A stretch of DNA of 64,000 bases from Thunnus maccoyii (GCF_910596095.1 NC_056551.1:5691001-5755000); one strand, 5' to 3'; numbered from the stretch's first letter, positions 44,085 to 56,838 are shown. Made by a program: numbers and translations. Notes: generated by a model from the sequence alone, not told the origin.

Positions 44085-44665
44085 ACAGCCACGCTAGCGG
44101 CTCTGTCAGTCTGTTGTTCTCACGCTAAAGAAAACTTAACTAAGGTTAAGTTCCAATTTTTGTTTTTGATCCAGTCACAGTGAAATATATCTATAAATGG
44201 TGATTGGTATGGTAGAGTTATGCTAACATGCTCATGACAATGTTAACATGCTGATCAGGTATAAGATTTACTATGGTCACCATCTCTTTTTAGTTTAGTA
44301 TCTCAGCATATTAACATTTGCTAACAGCAAATTAGCACTAATTACAGAGCACAGCTGAGGCTCGCAAAGTTTTTTACAATTCATCCTGTGTGCAACATGG
44401 ATGTCTGAGCCAAATTTCATTGCAATCCATTCAATAGTTGTTGAGATATTTTACTGAAAACCAAAATCATCAACTTCATGGTGGAACTAGAGGACAAGTC
44501 AGTGCATCACCAAAATCATTCAGATTCATCCTCTGGGGACCATGAATGTACAAAATTTCATGACCATCCATCAAATAGCTGTGGAGATATGCTGGGCCAA
44601 AGTGATGGACCGACCATCCAACACTGTCATCCCCAGAACCACACCACTCACATGGCTAAAATGTC
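44085..44665 (+). repeat. Interspersed teleost repeat, copy 4
   Basis: The longest copy of the family seen at 1090 and elsewhere. It has an ACGCTAGCGGCTCTGTCAG head, TAACATGCTCATGACAATG, AGCACAGCTGAGGCT, TTTCATTGCAATCCATTCA then ATAGTTGTTGAGATATTT, a TCATCCTCTGGGGACCATGA block, and an end near GATGGACCGACCATCC. It is about 580 bases and the best template for a consensus. Confidence 0.65.
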
Positions 44666-46189
44666 CTCAAGATGAAAAAAACAGTTGAAGAGTTTTCTAA
44701 ATTCTGTTCATCTCTTTTAGGGAAAGCCATTCAAATTTGTCATTTGCTATTTATCAAAATTAAAGGATTTACTTTGCAAAAATGTTTGTTGTCACAGAGG
44801 GCATTAAATAGTCTATTATAGTTCCAAAGTAACACAGTTTTCATAACTGTGGCCCATGAGTCATTTTGTCTCAGAAGGCATTCCATTTTTCACATGCTGG
44901 ATATTTGCCGATGATTTCAATCTAATTGTTTTTCCAACCAGAAGCTTACTCCAAAATACCAAAAGGTGCAGACATTCCCAGAAACGCATCCTCCTTTCTG
45001 CTGACTCACTGCTCTCTGTATTTTATGAAGAATGTTCTGCAGTTGCTGGCTGAGCCACTTTGACAGACTCACAACAATAAATAGCAGATGTTTTTTATTT
45101 TTATTTTTTTTGTTTTTTTTGCTTTTACTGTAAACAGTGATTGCCAGTCATTGCTGGCAAGAAAGGTGCTAAGTATTCAAAAGTCACAACTGAACCACAC
45201 ACACATGCATGCCTGCACACATTATTTCACAGTGCAAACACGCAAACTCTCACACAACCAGATCATCATTCTGCTCCAACAGTGCCTTACTGCAACTTGT
45301 GGGTTAATTAGTCATCTCTGGTATCCAAAGACCTCACAGAGAAATAACGAATTGAGCAATATTAGTTAAGACCACAACTGGACCTCATATGTCATAAATA
45401 ATGACAGAAAGCTAGAAACAGGATGAAAAGAGACATATTGTACCATACCGCAGTATTACAGACATAATGTTTTAACTTTTTTTCGCTTTTTGATGTATTG
45501 AGAAAAAAATACTTTCTTTACAGTTTAACATGATCAGAAAATTGATTTAACAGAGGTTTAGCTTTTGATTTCATGAATCTTCTGTCACAAAATCCTATGG
45601 CTGGTCCAGTTTGGTGTCACACCACAAATGGAAGCACGTTAAGATAAAAGATATCACCAAATTTCATTGAAATTACGACACACTTTTTTGAGATGGCATG
45701 CTAACAAATAAACAGGTCGGCAAATCTTCTTGATACAGGTAAGAAGACTAATACCCCATTCAGACTGACGCAGCCATGGTCTGGATGGGTCAACCCATGT
45801 CAGTTGACTGTCCTTCACAACAAAAATGCCACTCTTATCAATCATTTCTTTAATTGAAGCTGATAGTAGAGCATTACTTGTTGCAGTAATGGTTTATAAA
45901 GTGGTTGAACAAAGAAAATAAATCCTGATAAATAGATGATTGCCTGGAGCTGCTCCACATTGTCAGCTGTACCCACCATGTTCATTCCTCAGAGTAATAA
46001 CCACATCCTTTTTTATTGACGTTGTTACTGACGTGCGATGCTCGGCTGGGTAGCGATGATGGAAATGATGTAGTGAGCATACTCAGGCTGGACACGTGTC
46101 TTATGTGAAAAGCAATGACGCAGGTTTGACCAGTGTCCAACAGTCCAATATAAATGTGTCCAACATGGGCTGAACGCACATCACTTGGT

Positions 46190-46555
46190 AATGCAGGCAT
46201 GCTGAGGCTGATGGGAATGTTATTAGCTGGTATTTGGTCATAAACCAAAGTATTGGACAAACTGAAATGTTGATCTGACGGTGGTGCTAGAGGAAATTTA
46301 GATTATCAGTCATATCTGTACCAAACTTCATGGCAATCCATTCAACAGATATTTCACAAAAAGCCAAAAATATGAACCTGCTGGTGGGCAAGAGAGGAAA
46401 AGTTGGGGTGTTATCAAAATCATTAGGATTCATCCTCTGGGGACTACAAATGTCAGTACAAAATGTCATTGCAATCAATCCAATAGTTTCAGTCTGGACC
46501 GACAGACCGTCATTACCAATTCCTAGAGCCATCCCACAAGCATAGCTAACAATAC
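46190..46555 (+). repeat. Interspersed teleost repeat, copy 5
   Basis: It starts within the family at GCTGAGGCTGATGGGAATGT, then GGTATTTGGTCATAAACCAA, ATTGGACAAACTGAAATG, two CATCC/TCCATTCAACAG-type blocks and TTCATCCTCTGGGGACTACA. It ends at a GACCGACAGACCG tail. It is 5'-truncated relative to copy 4. Confidence 0.65.
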
Positions 46556-47569
46556 AACATGAACAGTTTCTTATTCATGTCTAAATAAAATGCACAGAAA
46601 AAGATCTGTGTTTGAGTCTTTGGATCTTCATTATTAGCATAATTTGGCTAAGCAAGAGTCACAGCAGCTCTAATGAGCCGACCTGAACTCCACAAACCAT
46701 CTGTAATTGATGTTTATTGAGCATCAAGAAGCTTGATTCAGATCCTCATTGACTGAAAGGCCACTTCCTATTAAATCCTGCCTCTATTTGAACACAGATG
46801 TGCAAGACACATCTGCAAAGCTTAGGAAATTACTTTGCCTAATGATCTGGCATTATTACAGTGCACAGTTCAATTCTCATGGAAGATGAGCTTCTGTACG
46901 GTCAGAAATACTCTCCCCAGAGCTTGCCTCTGTTCTGCAGGCAGGCAGCCACCATCACGCGTAAATCAGCAGTCATTTACCAGTATACAGGATCTGATGT
47001 CACGAAACTCTAATGTGAAAATCTGTCTGTAATTTTAGAACAAAGGGGAGCTGCTGCAATCCTAGGGGTTATCAAGGCAACTCCTCCCATCACAGATGTT
47101 TTTGTTGAATCAGATACCCCCAGAAGAAGCCAAACTACAGCCTATTACTGCATCTATTACAGCTCGCCTATGTGAAGAGCTACTGCAGGAAACACACTTA
47201 GAAAACATTTCGAATGAGCACAGCTTGTGTGTATTTTGAAATTTTCCCTCTAGCTTCATGAATTCATGATGTTAAAGAGAAGAAAACAGATCACACCATT
47301 TTACTTGAAATTTTGCATCTACTCTTCCTCTTGCTTCTATCCTCCATCCTAGTGTCTGTTTTTGGGGGTTAAATCTTTTAGGAAATTGGTGTGTTTGCTT
47401 TCTTTCTGAGAAATAGATGAAAAGAAGTCTGTGTGTTAAGTATGGAGTTGGAGCCAGGAGGCGATTAGCTTAGCTTAACATAAATATTTGACTCTATCCA
47501 AAGTTCAATAATAAACCTACCAGCAGAGATACCAAACATGCACAAGACATAAGGCAGAATAACATGGTT

Positions 47570-47575
47570 TTTATT
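47570..47575 (-). terminator. pmchl: pmchl poly(A) signal
   Basis: AATAAA in pmchl sense orientation, about 130 bases past the stop codon. This predicts a short 3' UTR, consistent with compact MCH transcripts. Confidence 0.7.
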
Positions 47576-47702
47576 CTCAGATCTGCAATAATTTAAATAT
47601 AGATACACAGATTTTTGGATTATGTTACAGCTCAGCGTGAGGCAGGAAAAGACGTGGTGGTGGACCTCTGTTTTGGCGCCTTGACAAGCAGAGCAAACTG
47701 TC

Positions 47703-48110
47703 CTAGACTTCCCAGCATGGCCGGTACACTCGTCCCACCATGCACCTCATGGTGTCCCTCCTCAGGATGGGGATGCTCAGGTCCTGGCCGGCGTCTTTGT
47801 GCTCGATGACCTGGCTGTTGTCTTCAGCTCTCCGCTTGTAGAAGGACGGTCCGTTGTGCAGCACCCGCAGGTCCCTCCACAGACTCGGATCAGCAACAAC
47901 TATTACCCTCGGCCCTCTGGTTTTGCTTGCAGCGGCCAGATCTGCGTCGGCGAGACTGTTTTCTGTCCCCTCGTCGCTCAGCAGCGAAGCGAAAGTATCT
48001 TGCTCCAGGGAGCTGTCTTCAGTCTTGCCCATGGGTAATGCCACTGACAGTGCATAGCACTCAAATAAGAGTGCTGCAGCAAAGATGACGGACATGAGTG
48101 ACTGTCTCAT
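47703..48110 (-). CDS. pmchl: Pro-melanin-concentrating hormone (teleost type, intronless)
   Basis: Secreted neuropeptide precursor. In fish the mature hormone pales skin by aggregating melanin and also acts on appetite. One exon, 135 residues. It has a hydrophobic signal peptide (residues about 1-24), an acidic spacer, a [16 protein letters not shown] segment and a KRR cleavage site (92-94). A linker peptide ends SIPIL before the dibasic RR (117-118). The C-terminal 17-residue hormone is [17 protein letters not shown] (119-135), with Cys5 and Cys14 of the hormone forming the ring. The Met at 48110 is chosen because the upstream in-frame Met at 48221 lies at the TATA box and so would not be transcribed. 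Teleosts have two MCH genes; an intronless gene with this exact peptide is the fish-specific type (pmchl, also called mch1 or simply pmch). The hormone identity is certain, the symbol less so. Confidence 0.96.
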   Translation of the reverse strand: MRQSLMSVIFAAALLFECYALSVALPMGKTEDSSLEQDTFASLLSDEGTENSLADADLAAASKTRGPRVIVVADPSLWRDLRVLHNGPSFYKRRAEDNSQVIEHKDAGQDLSIPILRRDTMRCMVGRVYRPCWEV

Positions 48111-48209
48111 GGTGAAGATCTTCCAGGAGATGTAAGGCGTTGGCTTTGTGGATGAATTTCTTTCCAGAGCTCTTGCTTCGTTGTTCTGACTTTGAGATCG
48201 TATCACACT

Positions 48210-48217
48210 CTTATATA
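48210..48217 (-). promoter_or_regulatory. pmchl: pmchl TATA box
   Basis: TATATAAG in pmchl sense, about 100 bases upstream of the start codon. It predicts transcription starting near 48187 and a 5' UTR of about 75 bases with no upstream ATG noticed. A strong TATA suits a hormone gene expressed in few neurons. Confidence 0.65.
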
Positions 48218-50992
48218 CCATTTCGGATGCTCAGGATTGGCCACGTTGGATCGTTTTTCATCATTCTCCTGTTGTGTTCAGGAAATTAGCCAAAAGCATT
48301 AGAGGGCGGTTGAGTAGAACTCTTGCAGAGTTCAAGTGTGTTGTTTTGGCAGAAAGTTAATTAAAATCATCTTGATCATGGTGGCTGAAATAGACCCTTG
48401 TCGATGAAACAGTGGGAATTCTTTGAACAGGTAACAGCAAGAAAAACATTAATCCAAAATTACTGCCCTTTAAAACAACAAGTGTGGATTACCCACCTGT
48501 CAAACTCTTTGTGGTGTTAGATACACCGTGACTCACATTGTTGCAACAATGTTCAATAAGGGATGTAACCTTGGATTAGAGAAAAAAAGCAAACAAATGA
48601 TTCCTGAAGTGTTTGTGTGTTCGTGGCATCTCCTTGTGGATGTGTCAAAGATAAAGTGAAGTTAGGAAATGTGTCTTTCAGGAGAATATACAGCAGATCT
48701 ACTCCCAGGGCCCTGAGGTGGAAGCTGATTTGATCTCTAGCCGGACCACTGCATAATTACAATCTTACCTAATTATGGTTACCAGATGGGTGCTGCAGGA
48801 GCTCTGCACACCTGCCCTTACATAAGATCCAGACAAAATTAGTTAATATAATTTATGCAGGTGAGATTAGAGTCAGATCAAACATGTCGGCAAATTAACA
48901 AGTTTTAATTTGTGATTCGGATAATTTCATGTCATCTGCTATTCCAGGAAAGTTTGAAAAAAGTAGTTCTGTCCTCCGCATATGATCTTTGGAGCAGAGG
49001 TTGAAAATAACGAGCTTATGAGCACTAAAAGCTTATTATACTTAACACAACTGAACTCAGTGGTATAATAGTAGAGAATGGATCTGAGACATGATTTGCA
49101 GCACATTACAAAACTTTGATGGCTAGACGTATAATTTGGTATCATTAAATTGTTAAGGTTATTTTAGTATTGGTAATGTGCAGCTGGGAAGTTCAGATGG
49201 TAAGTACTGTGGACCATTTCTTATTGAAAACCATGTCTGTGGTTTCTAAAAAGTCTGGGATTTGATAATTACCTACACCCTGTTTTTATTACAGTCTGAA
49301 AGGCTTTGTGTGGTTTCATGGAGACAGATGGTTTTGTTTTAATCCTATCTTTCATTCCTAGATGTCAGATATTCATATGTATCATTGATGGGACGAGTGG
49401 AGCTCTTCCTATGCAGTAGGTCTTAACTCAATAGAGATTGTCGCTGCTTTTGAATGAAAACCATGTGGATGTGTTAAAAAGAGATGTTTTAGGAATGAAG
49501 AAAATAATGGTTGTTTTGTCCCTAAAGATAATCATTTTCTGCCAACACTTTCAATCCATATGGTAAACGTGCCAGCAACAGGACTAACGGAAAAGATCAT
49601 AGTCTCTCATCTTAAATATATTCAGAATAGTCTCTCATTTTTTACTTTTCCTGTAAACTATATACAGTTTGTCATTTGCAGTGTTAAGACTCTGAGAGGG
49701 AGTGGCAGGGAACATTTTCCATGCTTGCCCTTGAGAGTAAGAGAGCAGCCGCCTGCTGAAGGTGTCTGTGTGTCACAAAGAATCGGCTAATAACAGCAAC
49801 AGCGCTACACCTCGTTGAGGTGAAGAAGAAGAAGGAAAAAGGACCTCTGAAAGCAAGAGGGCAATAAGTGCTGAGCAGCTGACTACACTGATGGGCGCCA
49901 ACCAAAACACAAGAACTCAGCTCAAAAGTTTGAAGGGGGTGAAAAAAGACCCAACCGTGTGCTGAAGGAAGACAGTGACTCTCACATAACGCACACAGCG
50001 GCGTTCCTCTTTATTACGGTACCGAGCGGCGGGCCACACGGCTCAGGCTCAAGTGTTATTCCAGCTAGGTAAATACAGGACACAGATCTAACAGCAGTGA
50101 ATGTATTAACAGGCACAAATTGAATTATGTTGTTGAAATTCCAACACGGTGCCTTCTGCCAGCCAGTTCTGAGGTATGACCGATTGAAATCTCAGTTTTC
50201 TTTCGCTCACAGACAAGTTAAGTATTTCTATACCGCAACATGCACAGAGGACCTACTTTACAGGGCAGGAAGTTCTGGTTGTAATTCACTGGATGTTCTC
50301 AAAGAATCAACTAGAGAGCTCTGCTTTCACGCCAAGACAGAGGTGAAAAGTAACTCACTATGTGATCATGTACTATGATATTTAAATAGTTGAGTATTTC
50401 CATTTTGGGAGACTTTATACTCTTCATCTACTATATTTCAGAGGGAAATATTGCACTTTTTACTCTTTTGTACTTACTGTTTGTCACTGTGGTTTTATTT
50501 TCCAGGCGACAGTGTAGAAAAAGACATGAAACAAGGTGTCAGAGAGATGTATGACGTGCATCTAAACGTCTCCAGCTGGAATCTAACCGTTGTCACCACT
50601 TCCAGATTAAGATTTTACATTTGTGATGAATTTAAGGAGAACACTGACTAAGTGCTGACTCAAATTTTAAAAAATAGCCAAAGATTGTCTCTCCTTCCAA
50701 AGTTTTTACAACCAACATGAGATAAAGCTCAATAGGTGTTCTGTGGTTAAAACCAAAAAGTGTCCATCTGTTTTTCCTTATTTCCTTCTGTTCCCTCCTC
50801 AACTGATCACGAAAGCATAAAAATATCTTTAGCCACTAGCAAAACTAAACTTTACATCTTCATTTGTACTTTTCGTGACCTCGGAGTTAGAAGGTTAATG
50901 GCACCAGGCATGGATGAGATTAATGCAGCTGTACGGGATGTTGTAAGTCGACTTATAGAAATAAGAAATAAGAAACTCTTAAATTGACATAG

Positions 50993-51110
50993 TCAAGTCA
51001 ATTTTTATTTATATAGCCCAATATCACAAATCACAACTTTGCCTCAGGGTGTGTACAGTCTGTACAGCAATACAATATCCTCTATCCTTAGACCCTCGAT
51101 TATATGAAGT
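50993..51110 (+). repeat. Interspersed teleost repeat head (TATAGCCCAATATCACAAAT)
   Basis: AGTCAAGTCAATTTTTATTT, then ATATAGCCCAATATCACAAA, TTTGCCTCAGGGTGTGTACA, GTCTGTACAGCAATACAA and ATCCTTAGACCCTCGAT. This is a well-known order in a common percomorph dispersed repeat. The copy is truncated after about 120 bases. Confidence 0.7.
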
Positions 51111-52571
51111 CTCTGATCATCTGATATCTGACAAATGTTACTGCTCCTAGAAACCATAACCGTAGCTTGCATGTTGACTGAAAATTATGCTGGTAGGATA
51201 GTGATGGCAGAACAAAACAAAATAGGCCCCCCTACATGTTTGTGCTGAAACTGGAATTCCAAGAATTCACTCTGGACTTGATCAACCATGTCTTTTCTCT
51301 CCGCATCCTGACAATGATAATGATGGCAAAACAACTCGAATCCAAACACCTTGAAGAGCCCGAAGATGAAAGCCAGATATCTGCGGCTCATACTCATAAT
51401 GGGAGAGGGTGTGAGTTGGTCTGGGGTGAGGATGTGACTGCAGAGGAAGATAAAAGTAAAGAGATGAAAGGTGATATCTTGGATCTGTTGCTTCATCTCA
51501 GAGTGATTTGCTAAAACACAAAAGCATAACATACCCACAGAAAGTGTCATCTCTCATATGCGCTGCAAGTGAGAATAAAGGGTTTCCAGCTGAAAAGAAA
51601 GAAAGAAACCGTTCAACACACTACATATCTCATCAATATATCTGCAGAGATGCTGGTAGTCATGGAGATGGTCAGTCAACATGTAATCACAATGCGATAC
51701 AAAAATAGCAACATTGGCGCTCTGTGTGTCGGTTAGGGGAGAGTGAAAGCCCTGTGAAGTTCTCGGCATCATGCTTTTCTATGAAGGGACTGAATAATGA
51801 ACTACATGGATGCGAGTTGGAGAATCTGATCCCCTTCCAGCTCAGTGACCACACATAAGCCACGATGTTAATGCTGGGTGGGAGACTGTTGCTCTAAGCT
51901 TTAGAAATTTTAGCTTTAGAGATGCTTTACTTGAAAAGCTCCTTATGCACATTTGCTCTAGGACTATATCTTAAGCTGTCCAGCGATAAGGTGTTTTATA
52001 CAGTATATGTTGATGCTACAAGGGCTGGAAAGCCTACTTTCTTACTCAGCCTCTTACTCTAAGCGATGGGAATGCAAAATTATCTGCACAAGTTAGAAAT
52101 ATACAGGGGGTTTTTTCACATCAAAGATTTCTGTATTCGCGTTTTTTTGTCTGTGCTTTTCTGACTGGTTTGAAATGGGTGTGTCTTTTTTGGCAAAAGG
52201 TGATGTCAGAATTTAACAATATAAGAATCAGAAAGAGGATGTTTCTGAAGTTACTCCCTATTTATCTATGTAGTACTGCTGTACGAGTGACAGAAGGGGA
52301 AATTTCAGACACAGATGTGTTGGTTGTTCCTTATGTTGCCAGGGAGACCCACTGTCAACCAGACTGCAGCAAACCACGCCAACACAGACCTGATGAAGCA
52401 CATCAGCTGAGTTTTTCAGTGTAAAACCATTCATAGTCTCTTACAAAGGATATTCTTTAAAAAAAAAAAAAAAGACTTTTAAAAACTTAACTTCAACTTC
52501 AATGCTTGTTGCTTTGTTCACAAATATTTATGTCATGTATCTGTTACAGAGAAATGCTCAAGATTTGACAT

Positions 52572-52758
52572 CACATGTGAAGTTGTTGCTTTCACATGTG
52601 ATGTCTGACATTTTCCCATGTGTAATATCTGAAAATCACATGTGCCTACACCATCAACTTTATCAGATACATGCACATGTGGAATTTCACATGTGAAATG
52701 GTTTTCAACATGTGATAATAATGTAAAGTGACATGTGACGGTTCATAGATTACATGTG
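52572..52758. repeat. Cluster of nine CATGTG (mostly CACATGTG) motifs
   Basis: CACATGTG occurs at 52572, 52593, 52637, 52674 and 52688. Shorter ACATGTG or CATGTG forms occur at 52617, 52708, 52731 and 52752. Many are embedded in TTTCACATGTGAAA-like palindromes. The spacing is irregular (14-44 bases). It could be a degenerate minisatellite or a dense E-box array. Confidence 0.7.
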
Positions 52759-55700
52759 ATTTTTTAAAATCTGGGTAAAAAATAATTAACCTTTTTATCT
52801 ACATCATGTATCTTAGGTCTCTTTCTTTCTTATCCAGAGGGGAGTGTTTCTGGAAACACTGTGGAGTCTTCTCTGTGTTGTGCACTCAACGCGAACACGA
52901 AATTACTGAGGATGCCCACCTGATGACACTGTAGTCTTGTCTGCACTCTTACACACAACTTTGATTTGTAACCATTTTCTTTTTTCCTATGTAAGTCAGG
53001 TCAAGGGACATGATGCATGCATTGAAAAGGTTCTCATACCAAAGGAGTTACTAATTAGTGGACTAGTGGAACTAGATGAACAGTATGATGAGCAGATGAA
53101 ACCACCTATCAAACCAGTTGGGCTAGCCACTGTAGCTTAGCTTAAGCATATGCAGTGTGGATGTGAGGCTTAAGCAGCTGACTATTTGCTCTTTGCTTAG
53201 GTAAGGGGAGGATTCAAAGGCATTTTAATGGTGTGTTAGGTCAGTGTTCAAGAATGTTGTCACCTGTGAGATGGCCCACTAGATTCATGTCTGCACAGCC
53301 CAATACCCATGGGCCTAGGACCCATAGGTCCTAATGATAGGTAAGAATATCATTTCATATTAATGCTGACCTCCATAGGAATGCTCACCCAACTTTTGGC
53401 ACATTTCACTGTGTATATTGATAACTTACCAGTTGGTCTCTGGATCCTGCATCCTCCAGGCAAAATGTTATATATTCACCCAATGAAAAAAAACTGTGCC
53501 AACTGCCAACTGTTGATGTCGATGGCTGAACATGAAAAAGCTAATGTATACTATTCCAAAATATTCATTACTTGGATGCTAAGTTACCAAACAATGTATG
53601 TACTTTTTGATATAGAAACACAACTTTTGCATGACTGTATAATGAACTGTATACTTTGCTTCTCATTTTTATTTATGTACATTTGTTGAATTTGGGAGGA
53701 AGGGATGTGAGATATCCTTTTCTTTTTGAACTGTTCTGTTCTTCTTGCCTTTTGTTTTGCCTGTTGTGTCTCTGGGAAAATTGTAAATCAATATGCATAT
53801 ACAACTGAAAAGCAAGAAACGCTGTAAGCTTTTTCTTCTAGGACAATATGTACTTTTGGTGACTATTCCTCATCCCTACACTAATGTAATAACAACAGAT
53901 TGCATGTTTGATCCATTCTTGTAGCACATATGGAATTTACAGGCAACATAATCACAGATCACAATGAAATAATGAGTGGACACCTATTGGTTTGCGTTGC
54001 ATGACGAGACACAGTTTGATAGTCTAGTGTCCATAAAACATTGATTAGATTTCTGACTGTGCTTCATGCTGAGGTGGTAGACAGTTCCAGACACACTGGC
54101 TGCCTGACAGTGAAAACTCCTCTGCTGTTTCTCAGCAACAGACTCAGTGGTTTGTTTCTGTGTCTCATATCCACGGTAACAAGCACAGAGTGTTAAATTT
54201 AGCCAGGTTTGCATCGATATGAATAAATGGTATGTGATTCTCAATGAACAAGATTACTGAGCAAATAAATAAATTCTCAAATTGACTCCCCCACCCTAAC
54301 AATGATGTACACTGCAGTATTTGTTGATCATTGGTTTGGCAGAGAATGATCTTCACCTTCAGGGTATAACAAGAGAGCTGCACCACATGCTCGGTGAAAA
54401 TATGAGATTTGGTTCTGCTTTAAACAGACAGATTTTAGATTGAAGGTGAGGGGAAAACAGAGAGCAATACAATCCAAACAAAAGTAAGTAAATGTTATAA
54501 TTCAGGAAAACAGTACATGTTGTGAGCATGGTATACAGTATACTATATATGACAAAATAATCTAAACTCAAGGAACACTAGCTTTTTTTTTTGAGCTTTC
54601 AACTTGAAACAATGAGGAAAAACTCTGGCACAATGTCTCGCTTACTGCTAGAATATTTATTAGTTCACAGCATTTCAGTCTGTGAAGCCTAGGTGCACAC
54701 CTGTTGCATATTCAGTTGTGCAGAGATTTTTCTTTCTACAATTTTGTGGCTTTCAACTGCAATCTCACAGGTTTCATTAACAAATGGTTCTAGCTCAGGT
54801 GGCATAATGTGACCTGAATATGGAGCTTTGATCATGAGATAATAAAAACACATTTTTTAAAAAGGAGAATCTCTTTTTAAAAGGTGAAATTTTGAATTTA
54901 TGTTTATAGTTGTTTTGCTGCTCAGAGTTTGGCTTTTCATGTTGAATTGAGTTGAAGTTCTTTTGTAATGGAGGAACATAAGAGTTAAATACAGGAAAGA
55001 AATATGAGTTGTGATTATCCTTCAGTTGCCACCACAGCTCTGGCTCAGCAGGATGGATGTAACAATGGAGATGGAGATTGGATGGATCAATCAGTAGATG
55101 GATGTAAAGACATTTTACCAGCTCATCAAATGACAGGAATGTCATCTTTGTTCACTTTAATTGCACCACAGGGGACAATGCTTTTACTCAGCACTGTCTC
55201 CTGGAGACCAGAGGATGTGCCTCTGTGCACACCTGAAAGAATGTGAGGAAGATTATTCATCCTCTAACCTTCCACAGTGAAGAACTTAACTCTTTTGTGG
55301 CTGTCACTGACAATTAAATAAGTATTTTAGGTTCTGTTGTATTTGAGTTCGAAAATAGTATATTTCAAGTTTGGTTCCATGTTGTTGTTTTTTTCATAAG
55401 GCCAAGTTGCTTTTACAAATTAAGAAAAGATATTCTTTTTTAATTGGACATAATCATACTGATGAAAACCCAGTAAGATATGTACTTTGTATCCTTTTGG
55501 AATAATTGAGAACAGACCTGACACATAAGGTGGAAGACTTCACATTTAATGTACTTGTGCTACTATTTTACATCTCTTTAAGACATGTAAAAAGCAACTT
55601 TCTCATAACACACATTTCACAAGTAAATGCAGTGTGTAGGCCAAAGTGCAGAGGAATACCAAAACCACTTTTGTTTTTTGCAACATTACCTGTAGGTTTT

Positions 55701-55867
55701 GAGAAGATATTTCTTTTGGAGGGGGGTTGCACATATAAGTATGATGTTGTTGCAGTGATTACTGCATTGATGATGAGAATGCTCTCTTTCTCGTTTACTT
55801 TCATTTGTTGTTTAGATGTAAATTTAATATTGAGGTTTGAAAGAAATGGGACTGCCACGAACGAAAG

Positions 55868-55868
<1 letters not shown>

Positions 55869-55906
<38 letters not shown>

Positions 55907-55929
55907 TTCTTTCTTTCTTTCTTTCTTTC
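55869..55929. repeat. (TTTC)n microsatellite
   Basis: About 15 TTTC units with one short slip near 55907. It lies about 120 bases upstream of the spag8 X-box. Confidence 0.95.
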
Positions 55930-56050
55930 GTCTCCTTTTTTCTTTTATTTGACAGTATTTTACTGTAACTTACTTTAAATGTTCATCGTGTTTGCTCTCG
56001 TTTCTGTGCAATCTCCGTACATCCATGGTCTATGGGAGAAGAAAGTTGCC

Positions 56051-56064
56051 GTTGTCATGGTGAC
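56051..56064 (+). promoter_or_regulatory. spag8: RFX-type X-box upstream of spag8
   Basis: GTTGTCATGGTGAC matches the palindromic RFX X-box (GTTGCCATGGCAAC) at 12 of 14 positions. It lies 152 bases upstream of the start codon. RFX factors drive ciliary and flagellar genes, which fits the SPAG8 function. The role is inferred from sequence and context. Confidence 0.5.
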
Positions 56065-56215
56065 ACTTCCGTCAACTGAATCCTGTTGCCAGGTCATCTC
56101 ATTGAGAGGACGGGACGTACAGCGCAAACCTATAGAGGTTTCTACAGTTTATATTGTTTTTCGCGGACACATTGAGCCACTCAGGTTAAGGTTTAGTAAT
56201 TAACTTGCTGCTACA

Positions 56216-56756
56216 ATGACTGAACAGCCTGCTACTGTGGACAATAAAGTTGGAAAATGTCTGCTTCACAACTGGGTAGAAGAGGTGAGTAGTTAACTAG
56301 CGGTTAGTGCAAAGTTACGTTAGCTGGCGGCAAAACCTCACTCCACAGTTACGTTACTGCTGTACGAACACATAAAAACTATAGCTAACATTATTGTATC
56401 ACTTAACTTTGGAGCAAATATATTGTTAGTCAGAGCTAGTAGCTAACACACAAAGTAGTTTCAGAGTAGAGCAGACATTTGGTAACTTAATATCACTGGT
56501 TGGTAACGTTACACGTAGTTACGCTCGACTTGTCATTGCACAAAAAGCACAGGTGCAATTAATAACATTAATGGTGGCTGAATCCCATTGAGCCATGTTA
56601 GTGATATCAGTTCCACCTGTACTTATTACCACTGCTAATGTTTGTTTTTGTTTGTTTAAGCCATACTCACATGCTGTGTTGTGACCCAATAGTATTTAGG
56701 TAGGGTCACATACTACTCAGTGGCATACCAATAGCCACTAAGTCTCACTATCAATA

Positions 56757-56838
<82 letters not shown>

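Larger units (their letters stand above)
22971..47560. other. Gene-poor interval between ccnb1 and pmchl
   Basis: About 25 kb in which I recognise no complete gene. A poly(T) run lies at 23491-23523. One exon-like open stretch is at 24855-24984 (minus). Interspersed repeats lie at 27611-27802, 29747-30415, 31187-31510, 37158-37640, 37900-38022, 44085-44665 and 46190-46555. About 27990-28290 and 38945-39625 also look repeat-derived. Several AT-rich, homeobox-motif-bearing stretches (around 34110-34860, 38150-38600, 42400-42760 and 46600-47110) resemble conserved non-coding elements, but that needs alignment to prove. Confidence 0.5.
48240..56000. other. Intergenic region between pmchl and spag8
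   Basis: No gene is recognised. It contains the pmchl upstream region, a short dispersed-repeat head (50993-51110), a poly(A) run near 52459-52473, the CATGTG-motif cluster (52572-52758) and a TTTC microsatellite (55869-55929). Open frames here are short, have no splice-consistent partners and show no family signature. Confidence 0.5.

Noticed and set aside
48111-48221. Upstream in-frame extension of pro-MCH to Met at 48221
   Set aside because: This Met lies at the TATA box and the extension would bury the signal peptide. The start at 48110 gives a normal precursor.
51185-51550. Minus-strand hydrophobic 121-residue open frame that could suggest a receptor fragment
   Set aside because: No conserved receptor motifs, no consistent flanking exons and no recognisable family. 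Probably chance.
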